Shown: positions 55,446 to 64,000 of the stretch, piece by piece | Numbering within the stretch: position 1 is the stretch's first letter | Layout of the letters: each line of letters starts with the position of its first letter | Origin: Chloroflexota bacterium | Lineage (GTDB): Bacteria > Chloroflexota > Anaerolineae > Anaerolineales > UBA11579 | Assembly (NCBI GenBank): GCA_023485685.1 | Contig: JAMCZK010000038.1 | Coordinates: 1-64,000, forward strand | Direction of reading: 5' to 3' | DNA length: 64,000 nucleotides | Notes under the pieces: model-generated | What the model saw: the letters and a program-made list of their open reading frames with translations, nothing else | What the model was told of the DNA's origin: nothing | Database searches by the model: none | Translations under genes and position numbers: made by a program

Positions 55446-56648
55446 TTATTCCAAGATCTTAGTGATCACGCCGGCGCCCACGGTCAGGCCGCCTTCGCGA
55501 ATGGCGAACTTGGAGCCTTGCTCCAGCGCCACCAAGGACCCCAGTTCCACCTGCAGGTTCACGTTGTCTCCCGGCATCACCATCTCCACGCCCTCCGGCA
55601 GGGTGATCTCCCCGGTCACGTCCATGGTGCGAATGTAAAACTGCGGCTTGTAGCCCGTGAAGAAGGCTTTGTGCCGCCCGCCTTCCTCTTTCTTCAGCAC
55701 GTACACTTCGCTCATGAATTTTTTGTGCGGTTTGATCGAGCCCGGCTTGGCCAGCACCATGCCGCGCTCTACCTGGTCGCGGTCGATGCCGCGCAACAGC
55801 AAGCCGGCGTTGTCGCCTGCCAGGCCCTCATCCAGTTGTTTGTGGAACATTTCGATCCCCGTCACCACGGTCGAGCCCACTTTGTCGCGCAGGCCCACGA
55901 TGTCCACGGTGTCGTTCAGTTTCACCCGGCCCCGGTCGATGCGCCCGGTCACCACGGTGCCGCGCCCTTTGATGGAGAAGACGTCTTCAATCGACATCAT
56001 GAAGGGCTTCTCCACTTCGCGCACCGGCTCCGGGATGTATTCGTCCACCACCCGCAGCAGTTCCCGGATGGAGGCATAGTCCTCGTGGTTCGGGTCGGTC
56101 TCTTTGCTCTCCAGGGCCTTCAACGCCGAGCCGCGCACGATGGGGGTCTCGTCCCCGGGGAAGCCGTAGCCGTTCAGCAGCTCACGCAGTTCCAGTTCCA
56201 CCAGTTCCAGCAGTTCCGGGTCGTCCATCTGGTCCACTTTGTTCAAGTACACCACGATGCTGGGCACTTCCACCTGGCGGGCCAGCAGCACGTGCTCCCG
56301 GGTCTGCGGCATGGGGCCGTCGGGCGCCGCCACCACCAGGATGGCGCCGTCTACCTGGGCCGCTCCCGTGATCATGTTTTTGATGTAGTCCCGGTGCCCC
56401 GGCATGTCCACGTGGGCGTAGTGGCGCTTGTCCGTGGAGTATTCGACGTGGGTGATGTTGATGGTGATGCCGCGCTCGCGCTCTTCCGGGGCGTTGTCGA
56501 TCGTGTCGTACGCCCGGTACTCGCCTTTGCCCAGCATGGCCGCCACTTTGGTGATCGCAGCCGTCAGGGTGGTCTTGCCATGGTCAATGTGCCCCATGGT
56601 GCCCACGTTCAGGTGCGGCTTGCTGCGATCAAATTTTTCCTTCGACAT
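55446..56648 (-). CDS. tuf: elongation factor Tu
   Basis: [43 protein letters not shown]. Confidence 0.99.
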   Translation of the reverse strand: MSKEKFDRSKPHLNVGTMGHIDHGKTTLTAAITKVAAMLGKGEYRAYDTIDNAPEERERGITINITHVEYSTDKRHYAHVDMPGHRDYIKNMITGAAQVDGAILVVAAPDGPMPQTREHVLLARQVEVPSIVVYLNKVDQMDDPELLELVELELRELLNGYGFPGDETPIVRGSALKALESKETDPNHEDYASIRELLRVVDEYIPEPVREVEKPFMMSIEDVFSIKGRGTVVTGRIDRGRVKLNDTVDIVGLRDKVGSTVVTGIEMFHKQLDEGLAGDNAGLLLRGIDRDQVERGMVLAKPGSIKPHKKFMSEVYVLKKEEGGRHKAFFTGYKPQFYIRTMDVTGEITLPEGVEMVMPGDNVNLQVELGSLVALEQGSKFAIREGGLTVGAGVITKILE

Positions 56649-56690
56649 GAATCCTTCTCCTTAGTGAATCAATGTTGTCGTTTTTTTCAG

Positions 56691-56762
56691 AGCCCTCAAT
56701 GGGATTTGAACCCATGACCTCATTCTTACCAAGAATGCGCTCTACCCCTGAGCTATGAGGGC
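56691..56762 (-). tRNA. tRNA-Thr (GGT)
   Basis: GCCCTCATAGCTCAGGGGTAGAGCGCATTCTTGGTAAGAATGAGGTCATGGGTTCAAATCCCATTGAGGGCT. Confidence 0.95.
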
Positions 56763-56764
56763 TT

Positions 56765-56806
56765 GCGAACATCAAAACCGTCCTTGCGAACGGTTTTGAT
56801 GTTCGC
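56765..56806. repeat. perfect 17-bp-arm hairpin between two tRNA genes
   Basis: GCGAACATCAAAACCGT-ccttgcga-ACGGTTTTGATGTTCGC. Confidence 0.9.
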
Positions 56807-56913
56807 GTTGGAGTTTGCTTGATATTTAATCGACAACCTTTTTCTACCGGGTTTCAACCCAATAGACTTGCTTTCAATGCGATTGCGCAAACTCCAGTCT
56901 GCATTCGCATCAG

Positions 56914-56996
56914 TGGGCAGGGAGGGATTCGAACCCCCGAAGGCGTATGCCATCTGATTTACAGTCAGACCCCTTTGGCCACTTGGGTACCTGCCC
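56914..56996 (-). tRNA. tRNA-Tyr (GTA)
   Basis: GGGCAGGTACCCAAGTGGCCAAAGGGGTCTGACTGTAAATCAGATGGCATACGCCTTCGGGGGTTCGAATCCCTCCCTGCCCA with long variable arm. Confidence 0.95.
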
Positions 56997-57023
56997 TTGT
57001 TCCGCTGCTTGCTTCGCGGCGGA

Positions 57024-57095
57024 AGCCGACGACGGGAATCGAACCCATAACCTACCGCTTACAAGGCGGTTGCTCTGCCGTTGAGCTACGTCGGC
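57024..57095 (-). tRNA. tRNA-Thr (TGT)
   Basis: GCCGACGTAGCTCAACGGCAGAGCAACCGCCTTGTAAGCGGTAGGTTATGGGTTCGATTCCCGTCGTCGGCT. Confidence 0.95.
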
Positions 57096-57185
57096 ACATA
57101 ACTATGTTAAAGAAGCCGCGGCTAGGCGCGCAACAACTTACCCAGGCGAACCATCAACCATTGGCCGCTTGGGCGATTGGCAAGT

Positions 57186-57485
57186 TTATCCGCGATGAGC
57201 GGGGGAGTCAATAGAACCGGAGCTGACCGAGCGGCATGACGTTGCAACATCGGCAGGGACAAGTCGCATTGCCAGCCAGATCAGCCCTGGGATAATCAAC
57301 ACATCATCCAGATGTCCCAAGATAGGAATGAAATCCGGGATAATGTCGATTGGAGTAAGGAAATAGGCTATTGCGGCTCCAAGAAGAACGCGAGACAGTT
57401 TTGGGGTTCCAGGGTGAGCGATCAAACATTTGTAATAGGCCAGTTCAAGTTTTAGCCTCCCAGCGATCCGACTCAGAGTGGTCAT
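57186..57485 (-). CDS. YkvA/DUF1232 family membrane protein
   Basis: LLGAAIAYFLTPIDIIPDFIPILGHLDDVLIIPGLIWLA. Confidence 0.92.
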   Translation of the reverse strand: MTTLSRIAGRLKLELAYYKCLIAHPGTPKLSRVLLGAAIAYFLTPIDIIPDFIPILGHLDDVLIIPGLIWLAMRLVPADVATSCRSVSSGSIDSPAHRG

Positions 57486-58222
57486 TTAATAAACCCACGC
57501 GCCTGCCAGGCAAGATAAAGAGCGATGGATCCGGCGACTGCCGCATTGAGTGATTCGATCTTGCCCTGCATCGGGAGCCGCAGCAAGGCATCGCAGGACT
57601 CCCGCACCAGACGCCGCATCCCCTCGCCTTCGCTGCCCACGACCAAAGCCAAGGCTCCGTCCAAGCGAACCTGGTCCAGAGGCTGGGCATTTTCGCCGCC
57701 TTCGAGGCCAATAACCCAGACGTTGGCTTTCTTTAGCTCCTCAATAGCCTGTGCCAGGTTGTGTTGGGCAATGAGAAGGTGTTCGCTGGCGCCCGAAGAA
57801 GCGTTTACCACCGCTGGGCTGACTGTCGCGGTGCGCCGCTGAGGCAGGATAACCCCGTGCACGCCGACCGCCTCGGCGGTGCGTAACAAAGTGCCCAAGT
57901 TTTGCGGATCCTGCAAGGTATCTAATAGAAGAAAAAAGGGTGGGACTGAGGAATTCCTGGCCTGATCCAATAGCTGCGAAAAGTGAGCATAGGGATATTC
58001 GTCGGCTTGCAAGGCAACACCCTGGTGACCTTCCGCCAAACCATCCAGCTCGCGGCGCGGCACCTGCTCTATTGGTAATTTCTTCTCAGTTGCGTACCGT
58101 TGAGTTTGCTCCAGGCGAGAGCTTGATTGAATCCCTTGGGCAACTTTCAGGCGATAAGCCCGCCGCTTGCCTGCGCGCAATGTCTCATAGACCGCGTTGC
58201 GGCCATAGATCCATTCTTTCAA
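57482..58222 (-). CDS. rlmB: 23S rRNA (guanosine-2'-O-)-methyltransferase RlmB-like (SpoU)
   Basis: IYGRNAVYETLRAGKRRAYRL; LLDTLQDPQNLGTLLRTAEAVGVHGVILP; ALVVGSEGEGMRRLV; LNAAVAGSIALY. Confidence 0.95.
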   Translation of the reverse strand: MKEWIYGRNAVYETLRAGKRRAYRLKVAQGIQSSSRLEQTQRYATEKKLPIEQVPRRELDGLAEGHQGVALQADEYPYAHFSQLLDQARNSSVPPFFLLLDTLQDPQNLGTLLRTAEAVGVHGVILPQRRTATVSPAVVNASSGASEHLLIAQHNLAQAIEELKKANVWVIGLEGGENAQPLDQVRLDGALALVVGSEGEGMRRLVRESCDALLRLPMQGKIESLNAAVAGSIALYLAWQARGFIK

Positions 58223-58225
58223 GGA

Positions 58226-59725
58226 CTATTCCCAGCGCCAGGAGGAGCCACCGGCGCTATCTTCCACCAGCACACCAAGTTTTGCCAACCCATCACGAAT
58301 CTGATCCGTCAGTTTCCAAAGTTTTTTGGCGCGCAGAACATCACGAATATCCAACAGCATGTCAATCAATTGGGGAGTATTTCCATTTTCTCCGCCAGCG
58401 GTCGGCCACCGTATTTCTTGCGACATTTCCGCGTCTATTTCTTTTCGCAGCTCATCGAATATTTTGAGCACCAGCCCGGCATCGAGATTCTTTTCCTGGC
58501 GTTTCAACCGAAGACCAAGCACGCCACTCAACTCGAACAAAACCGCCTGAGTACCCTGCATCTGTTCATTCGTTGCGCCTACTTCGCGCACCTGGTTAAT
58601 TTGTCGCACTAATTCAAACAGCAGCCCCAGGACTGCTGCGGTATTGAAATCGTCATCCATCGCCTCGATGAAACGGGTCCGTGTCTCCTCGGCCAGCTTA
58701 GCGAGGGCAGCCGTCTCCGTTTTCGGCGCGCCCGTGGCACCCGGTAGTGCGGGCCGCAACCCGCTGCGCAATCGCTCCAGGCCCCGCGCGGCTCCCTCGA
58801 CAATTTCGTCTCCATAGGTGAGGGGATGCCTGTAGCTGCTGTTCAACACCATCATGCGCAGCACGTCGGGTTCGTGTTTTTCCAAGAATGCCTTAATCGA
58901 AATGAGATTCCCCAATGACCGCGACATCTTCTCGCCGGAAAATTGCATCAGGCCGTTGTGCATCCAGTAGCGCGCAAACGGCTTGCCTGTGAGGCTTTCG
59001 CTTTGGGCGATTTCGTTTTCATGGTGCGGGAAAATGAGATCGTTTCCGCCGCCGTGGATATCGATCTGTTGCCCTAAATGATGGAAGACCATGGCAGAGC
59101 ATTCGATGTGCCAGCCGGGGCGGCCAGGCCCCCACGGGCTGTCCCAGGCGGGCTCGCCGGGTTTGGCGGCTTTCCACACGGCGAAATCCATGGGGTGTTC
59201 TTTGCGTTCATCCACATCGATACGAGCACCGGCATGCATGTCTTCCAAACGACGGCCGGAAAGTTTTCCGTAGTCATCGTCTTTCTCGACACGGTAGTAC
59301 ACATCCCCATCGACGACATAAGCCGCGTCATCTTCCAACAGTCGCGCCACCATGTCGATGATGTAGGGAATTTCGGCAGTTGCGCGCGGGTATACCGTTG
59401 CCGGCAGCACGCTGAGCGCTTTTAGCTGCTGGTCGTATTCTTCAATGTAACGCTCAGCCAACTCCAGAGGCGGCTCACCTTCCTGCTTGGCGCGCTGGAT
59501 GATCTTGTCATCCACGTCGGTGTAATTCATGGCGTACCTGACCTCATAGCCGCGATAAACCAGGTAGCGCCGCACGATATCGAAGACCAGGCTGGACATC
59601 CCGTGCCCGACATGCGCACCACCATAGACCGTCGGTCCGCAGACGTACATGGTGACCCTGCCTGGTTCCAGCGGTTGAAAATCTTCCGTTCGGCGCGTGA
59701 GCGTGTTGTAGATGCGCAGTGTCAT
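58226..59725 (-). CDS. cysS: cysteinyl-tRNA synthetase
   Basis: [51 protein letters not shown]. Confidence 0.97.
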   Translation of the reverse strand: MTLRIYNTLTRRTEDFQPLEPGRVTMYVCGPTVYGGAHVGHGMSSLVFDIVRRYLVYRGYEVRYAMNYTDVDDKIIQRAKQEGEPPLELAERYIEEYDQQLKALSVLPATVYPRATAEIPYIIDMVARLLEDDAAYVVDGDVYYRVEKDDDYGKLSGRRLEDMHAGARIDVDERKEHPMDFAVWKAAKPGEPAWDSPWGPGRPGWHIECSAMVFHHLGQQIDIHGGGNDLIFPHHENEIAQSESLTGKPFARYWMHNGLMQFSGEKMSRSLGNLISIKAFLEKHEPDVLRMMVLNSSYRHPLTYGDEIVEGAARGLERLRSGLRPALPGATGAPKTETAALAKLAEETRTRFIEAMDDDFNTAAVLGLLFELVRQINQVREVGATNEQMQGTQAVLFELSGVLGLRLKRQEKNLDAGLVLKIFDELRKEIDAEMSQEIRWPTAGGENGNTPQLIDMLLDIRDVLRAKKLWKLTDQIRDGLAKLGVLVEDSAGGSSWRWE

Positions 59726-59749
59726 GGTAGTCCTGTCAGATATTGGAAC

Positions 59750-60907
59750 TTACTTCGCCTTACGTGAATGGCTGGGCTTGGAATCCCCTTCAGGTTTGGC
59801 AAAGATCATGCGGCCCGCGGCCGTCTGCAGCACCTTCGTCACCGAGGTTTGCACGTCCTGCCCCAACAATTCGCTGCCGTCCTGCACCACCACCATGGTG
59901 CCATCATCCAGGTAACCCACACCCTGGCGGGCCTCGCGCCCTTCTTGAATAATCCGCACGGTCAATTCTTCACCTGGCAGAAAGACCGCTTTTACAGCGT
60001 TTGCCAAATCATTGATGTTAAGAATCGTCACGCCCTGCAATTCCGCCACCCGATTCAAATTGAAATCGTTAGTAAGGATTGGCGCATGCATTTGCCGCGC
60101 CAGAATGACCAGCTTGTCATCCACCTCGCGCGTGCCCTCGACATCGATGTCACTGATGTACACCGGCAGCCGCGGATCCTTCTGCAAATTGGCTAACACC
60201 TCCAAGCCGCGGCGCCCGCGCTGGCGGCGCAGCTTGTCTCCAGAATCGGCGATGTGCTGCAACTCAGCGAGCACAAAACGCGGAATGAGTAGTGAGCCGG
60301 CCAGGAAACCTGTTCGCACGATGTCCGTAATGCGGCCATCAATAATGACGCTGGTGTCCATCAAGATGCTGCGGGTATTGTCTCCGGATTTGACGCGCGA
60401 ATCTCCACCACGGGAAGGGAGGAAACTAAACACAGAAAGGATATCGTTTTGGCGAGTGATAAAGATGGCCACCCCAAAGTAAGCCAGGATAATGGCAACA
60501 GCTATTGGTAGGATTTGGCTGAAAGGCCGCGGAAGCAAAGACAAAGGGAACGCCAGAAGACCGGCGATGACCAGACTGAGGATCAGACCAAACAGTCCAG
60601 CCAGCAAGGTCCGCGAGGACAATTGGCCCAACAGGCGCCGGGCGGCACGGATAGGGCGGAGAGTCAGCCAGGGAGTAAGCACCAACCCGGCCAGCACCCC
60701 TACCAGCGCAAACACCAGCACCCAACGTTCTGCATCAGCGGCATCCGCCATGCGGGCCAGGTTTGCCCCCAGATACAGGCCCCCCACTCCCAATACGATC
60801 ATGCCAATCAGGCGGGATACAAATTCGACGCTCATAACACTCCTGAGGACCTCGGGGCCTGCGTTAAACAATTCGCGCAGACAGAGGTCTGCGCTCAAGC
60901 CAAGCAC
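59750..60907 (-). CDS. PIN/TRAM domain membrane protein (YacL-like)
   Basis: N-terminal TMs; ILMDTSVIIDGRITDIVRTGFLAGSLLIPRFVLAELQHIADS...LPGEELTVRIIQEGREARQGVGYLDDGTMVVV. Confidence 0.95.
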   Translation of the reverse strand: MLGLSADLCLRELFNAGPEVLRSVMSVEFVSRLIGMIVLGVGGLYLGANLARMADAADAERWVLVFALVGVLAGLVLTPWLTLRPIRAARRLLGQLSSRTLLAGLFGLILSLVIAGLLAFPLSLLPRPFSQILPIAVAIILAYFGVAIFITRQNDILSVFSFLPSRGGDSRVKSGDNTRSILMDTSVIIDGRITDIVRTGFLAGSLLIPRFVLAELQHIADSGDKLRRQRGRRGLEVLANLQKDPRLPVYISDIDVEGTREVDDKLVILARQMHAPILTNDFNLNRVAELQGVTILNINDLANAVKAVFLPGEELTVRIIQEGREARQGVGYLDDGTMVVVQDGSELLGQDVQTSVTKVLQTAAGRMIFAKPEGDSKPSHSRKAK

Positions 60908-61054
60908 CGGGCAATTGTCCGGAGTCCCTTAGGATGACGCCTTCTGGCTCACCGCTGTTTCGTGGATGTAAAATCCATCCTAATAAGTGCTGTGCCAGCC
61001 CAAGGGCCTTGGCGTGAGGCAATAAATGCGTGTGACAATAGAAACGAAACAGCA

Positions 61055-61089
61055 GCAATGATCGTATCATAGTAATGATCGATCATTGC
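61055..61089. promoter_or_regulatory. inverted/iterated GCAATGATCG operator-like element in divergent intergenic region
   Basis: GCAATGATCG (61055-61064) and CGATCATTGC (61080-61089); AATGATCGATCATT palindrome 61074-61087. Confidence 0.5.
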
Positions 61090-61197
61090 AATAATCGTAA
61101 CATGTAGGAAGGCGAGCGTCAAACAGACCCACGAAACCCAAGCTCTTATGCTGCATTGACGTAATTCTGGTAGGATAAACCCAATACGCACAAACTG

Positions 61198-62031
61198 ATG
61201 TCGAACCATATTATCAACGTAAACGAGACGGATTTCCAATCAGAGGTACTTCTTTACTCCAGCCAGCGGCCGGTAGTGGTCGACTTTTGGGCGGAGTGGT
61301 GCCTTCCTTGCCGCACCCTGGGACCCATCCTGGAAAAAATCGCCGAGGAATCCAACGGCGCTTTCCGTCTCGCAAAGTTAGACGTGGACTCCAACCCCAA
61401 AGTAGCCAACGATTACGGCGTGCGCGGCATCCCCGCAGTGAAAGCATTCCGCAATGGGCAAGTAGTTGCCGAATTCAGCGGCTTGCGGCCCGAGCCACAC
61501 GTTCGTGAGTTCCTGAACGCATTGGCGCCAGCCACCAGCGACCTGGCCGTGGGGCGTGCAGACAGCCTTCTGGCCGCCGAACACTGGTCCAAAGGCGAAG
61601 AAATCTACCGCCAAGTGCTCGACGAAAGTCCAGACCATCCTGGTGCGCTGTTGGGTCTGGCCCGCAGTCTGCTGGCGCAGGGAGCCGCCAGCCAAGCGCT
61701 GCCCATCCTGCGGGTTTTCCCAGTCAGCAAGCAATACGCCAAAGCGGAGCAACTCATTTCACTGGCCCAGGCCATAGCTGATCTGGAAAATAGCGAAACG
61801 GTCGATGAAAGCGAAGAACCACTGTCCGCGCAATACCATTCTGCGGTGCACTTGGCTAAGCGCGGCCAAATCTTCGCAGCCATGGACGGCTTGCTGGATA
61901 TTTTGCGGCAGAACAAGAAATACAAGCAAGGAGAGATCCGCAGCCTGACGCTTGGCTTATTGGGGGTGTTGGGCGACGAGAATCCACAAACACGAGCATA
62001 CCGTTCTGAATTAACAAGTTTGCTTTTTTAA
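61198..62031 (+). CDS. thioredoxin-domain protein with C-terminal TPR (CnoX/YbbN-like)
   Basis: PVVVDFWAEWCLPCRTLGPILEKIAEE...GVRGIPAVKAFRNGQVV; TPR-like C-terminus. Confidence 0.93.
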   Translation: MSNHIINVNETDFQSEVLLYSSQRPVVVDFWAEWCLPCRTLGPILEKIAEESNGAFRLAKLDVDSNPKVANDYGVRGIPAVKAFRNGQVVAEFSGLRPEPHVREFLNALAPATSDLAVGRADSLLAAEHWSKGEEIYRQVLDESPDHPGALLGLARSLLAQGAASQALPILRVFPVSKQYAKAEQLISLAQAIADLENSETVDESEEPLSAQYHSAVHLAKRGQIFAAMDGLLDILRQNKKYKQGEIRSLTLGLLGVLGDENPQTRAYRSELTSLLF

Positions 62032-62059
62032 TTCGCACACATTCATCTATCATCGCCAC

Positions 62060-63301
62060 ATGACGGAAACCATGACAGAATCCTTCGAAGCCCAAGACGA
62101 CCTCGGCCTGCTCGTGGCTCGCTATTTCGATATCCAAAAGACCATCAGAGGCGGAGGCAAGTACCCCTTCCTCATTCGCTTTGTAGGCCGCTTGACCGCG
62201 GACTCCGAGCGAGCCTATACGTCGTTGAGCCGCGATCTGAAGCGTTACAAGATCACGCCGCTGTTCCTCGAGGAAAAAGATCAGCAAGTCATTCAATTGA
62301 TGCCGGCCCTGGTCAAGCCGAAGAAATCCAATCCCTGGATCAACCTGATTTTTTTCTTGCTCACCCTGGTGAGCATGCTAATGGCCGGCGCCTTATATAG
62401 CTACCAGGGCCCCGAACCCGACAGCACTTTAGGATATTTCCAGCTTGTGTGGGAGAACCTGGCCAGCGGCATCCCATTCGCCGTCAGCCTGCTGGCTATT
62501 TTGCTGGCTCACGAGTTTGGACATTATCTGGCGGCTCGCTATCACAAGACGGAAGTTACCTTACCTTATTTCCTTCCATTCCCGTTTAGCCCATTCGGAA
62601 CCTTGGGCGCATTTATTCAATTGAAGGAACCGCCGCGCAATAAGCGCGTGCTGCTAGATATCGGTATCGCCGGCCCGTTGGCGGGGCTCGTCGTCGCCAT
62701 CCCGGTATTGCTGATTGGCTTGTCGCTTTCCGAGGTGAGCCAGATTCCGGAATTCCTCCGCGCTGGGCAGGCTTATAGCTTGGAAGGAAACTCTATCCTG
62801 TATCTCTTGGCGAAATTTTTCGTCCACGGTCAGTGGCTTCCTGCTCCTGCCAGCTTCGGAAACGTTTCGCCTTTGATGTATTGGCTGCGCTACGTGTTCA
62901 CCGGGTTGCCAAGTCCCATCGGCGGCATGGATGTCATGCTGCATCCCATAGCCTGGGCTGGGTGGGCAGGTTTGCTGGTTACCGCGCTGAACCTGATCCC
63001 CGCCGGTCAATTGGATGGCGGGCACGTGTTGTATTCGTTGTTCGGCAAGAACGCCAGGTACATCCTGCCTGTCATCCTGGTGGGGCTGGGCTTATTGGGC
63101 TTCTTCTGGTCGGGCTGGTGGCTGTGGGTATTCTTAATATTAATGCTTGGCAGTTCCCACGCCCAGCCACTGGATCAGATCACCAAACTGGATGCAAGTC
63201 GCACTGCACTGGCCGTTTTCGGATTGATCGTATTTATCCTGGTGTTTGTCCCCGTCCCCCTGCAAATCATTCAAGGCCCTTCCGCAGGATTAATTCCCTA
63301 A
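62060..63301 (+). CDS. site-2 protease family (M50) membrane metalloprotease
   Basis: LLAILLAHEFGHYLAARYH (HExxH) and NLIPAGQLDGGHVLYSLFG. Confidence 0.95.
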   Translation: MTETMTESFEAQDDLGLLVARYFDIQKTIRGGGKYPFLIRFVGRLTADSERAYTSLSRDLKRYKITPLFLEEKDQQVIQLMPALVKPKKSNPWINLIFFLLTLVSMLMAGALYSYQGPEPDSTLGYFQLVWENLASGIPFAVSLLAILLAHEFGHYLAARYHKTEVTLPYFLPFPFSPFGTLGAFIQLKEPPRNKRVLLDIGIAGPLAGLVVAIPVLLIGLSLSEVSQIPEFLRAGQAYSLEGNSILYLLAKFFVHGQWLPAPASFGNVSPLMYWLRYVFTGLPSPIGGMDVMLHPIAWAGWAGLLVTALNLIPAGQLDGGHVLYSLFGKNARYILPVILVGLGLLGFFWSGWWLWVFLILMLGSSHAQPLDQITKLDASRTALAVFGLIVFILVFVPVPLQIIQGPSAGLIP

Positions 63302-64000
63302 GGACGAACCTCGACTAACAAATCCACATTGACAATATCCGGACCCAGGCTGTAAACGATGAAATCGAATTCCGTTTCGCCTTCGCTTTCCCACCGCCGG
63401 AAGCCGACCATGCGGCCTTCTGCGTCGTAAGCAACTGCTAACACCCAAACGGTCGCAGCTTCCCCTTCCTGAATCTCGACGCGGCCTACAACCCTGGCGG
63501 CCAGGCCATCTTCCGAGATGTCGAAACTGGATCCCTGGATCGTCGCCGCTAAGTAATAATTCGATTCCTCCGCCAATGAAAATGCGCTCAGCAATTGTCC
63601 GCGGGCAGCCCTCCATTCTTCTGGCAGGCTGGATGAATAAGCTACCAGTGGCATCGCCCCTCCTGCTCCCAGAAGATTGAGCGGCGCGGTGGCCTCCATC
63701 GTGGTCACCAGTTCTCCATTAGCCGTAAGCAACTGGACCACCGCGGTAAGGTTTTCTACGCTGACGGCCAGCGTATTCTCAACAGGGAGAAAACACCACA
63801 ACTCCCCTGCAGCCGAGGCATAGCACCTGGTTTCGCCAACTGCTAAAGGGACAGGGGTCGGGGTTGGGATGCTGGCTACGGCGGTTCCACCCGCCACCGG
63901 CAGCAACAATGTGGTACCGGGCGTAAGCAGCTGTGGATCCGCATCGGGATTGGCGGCCATCAAAGCGTCCAGGCTGATGCCTAATCGGGCGGCGATAGTA
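63298..64000 (-). CDS. LysM-domain protein, 5' end beyond window
   Basis: TIAARLGISLDALMAANPDADPQLLTPGTTLLLPV LysM motif at the window edge. Confidence 0.75.
   Translation of the reverse strand, partial: TIAARLGISLDALMAANPDADPQLLTPGTTLLLPVAGGTAVASIPTPTPVPLAVGETRCYASAAGELWCFLPVENTLAVSVENLTAVVQLLTANGELVTTMEATAPLNLLGAGGAMPLVAYSSSLPEEWRAARGQLLSAFSLAEESNYYLAATIQGSSFDISEDGLAARVVGRVEIQEGEAATVWVLAVAYDAEGRMVGFRRWESEGETEFDFIVYSLGPDIVNVDLLVEVRP

Noticed and set aside
55353-56717. 454-aa plus-strand ORF opposite tuf
   Set aside because: His/Val-rich antisense shadow of the EF-Tu gene.

Overview
The window looks like part of a chromosome from an uncultured Chloroflexota (Anaerolineae-like) bacterium. 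That assignment is inferred from gene content and style, not from a search. Housekeeping blocks include tuf-rpmG-tRNA-secE-nusG-rplK-rplA-rplJ-rplL with four tRNAs (Trp, Thr, Tyr, Thr), cysS, rlmB, a pyruvate-dehydrogenase-type E1a/E1b/E2 operon, two-component systems, an ABC-2 exporter, LCP, ECF sigma and a phospholipid (Psd/PssA) cluster. The accessory part is richer. It has a sortase next to a Thr/Pro-repeat surface protein with an IPVTG motif, and tandem TadG-like proteins plus TadE. It also has HicBA and MazEF modules, and a REP-associated tyrosine transposase (RAYT) whose own ORF contains a copy of the palindrome found upstream of it. From about 23 to 32.5 kb there is an island with NurA, an unknown 214-aa protein, HerA, a repeat-embedded GIY-YIG nuclease, a frameshifted type II restriction-modification pair, and a translationally coupled RelA/SpoT-domain protein plus unknown 339-aa protein. 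That last pair is the best candidate here for an undescribed (possibly anti-phage or toxin-antitoxin-like) system. Several dispersed repeat families occur between genes and sometimes inside them. At least four conserved genes carry apparent frameshifts, so assembly indels must be excluded before calling them pseudogenes.
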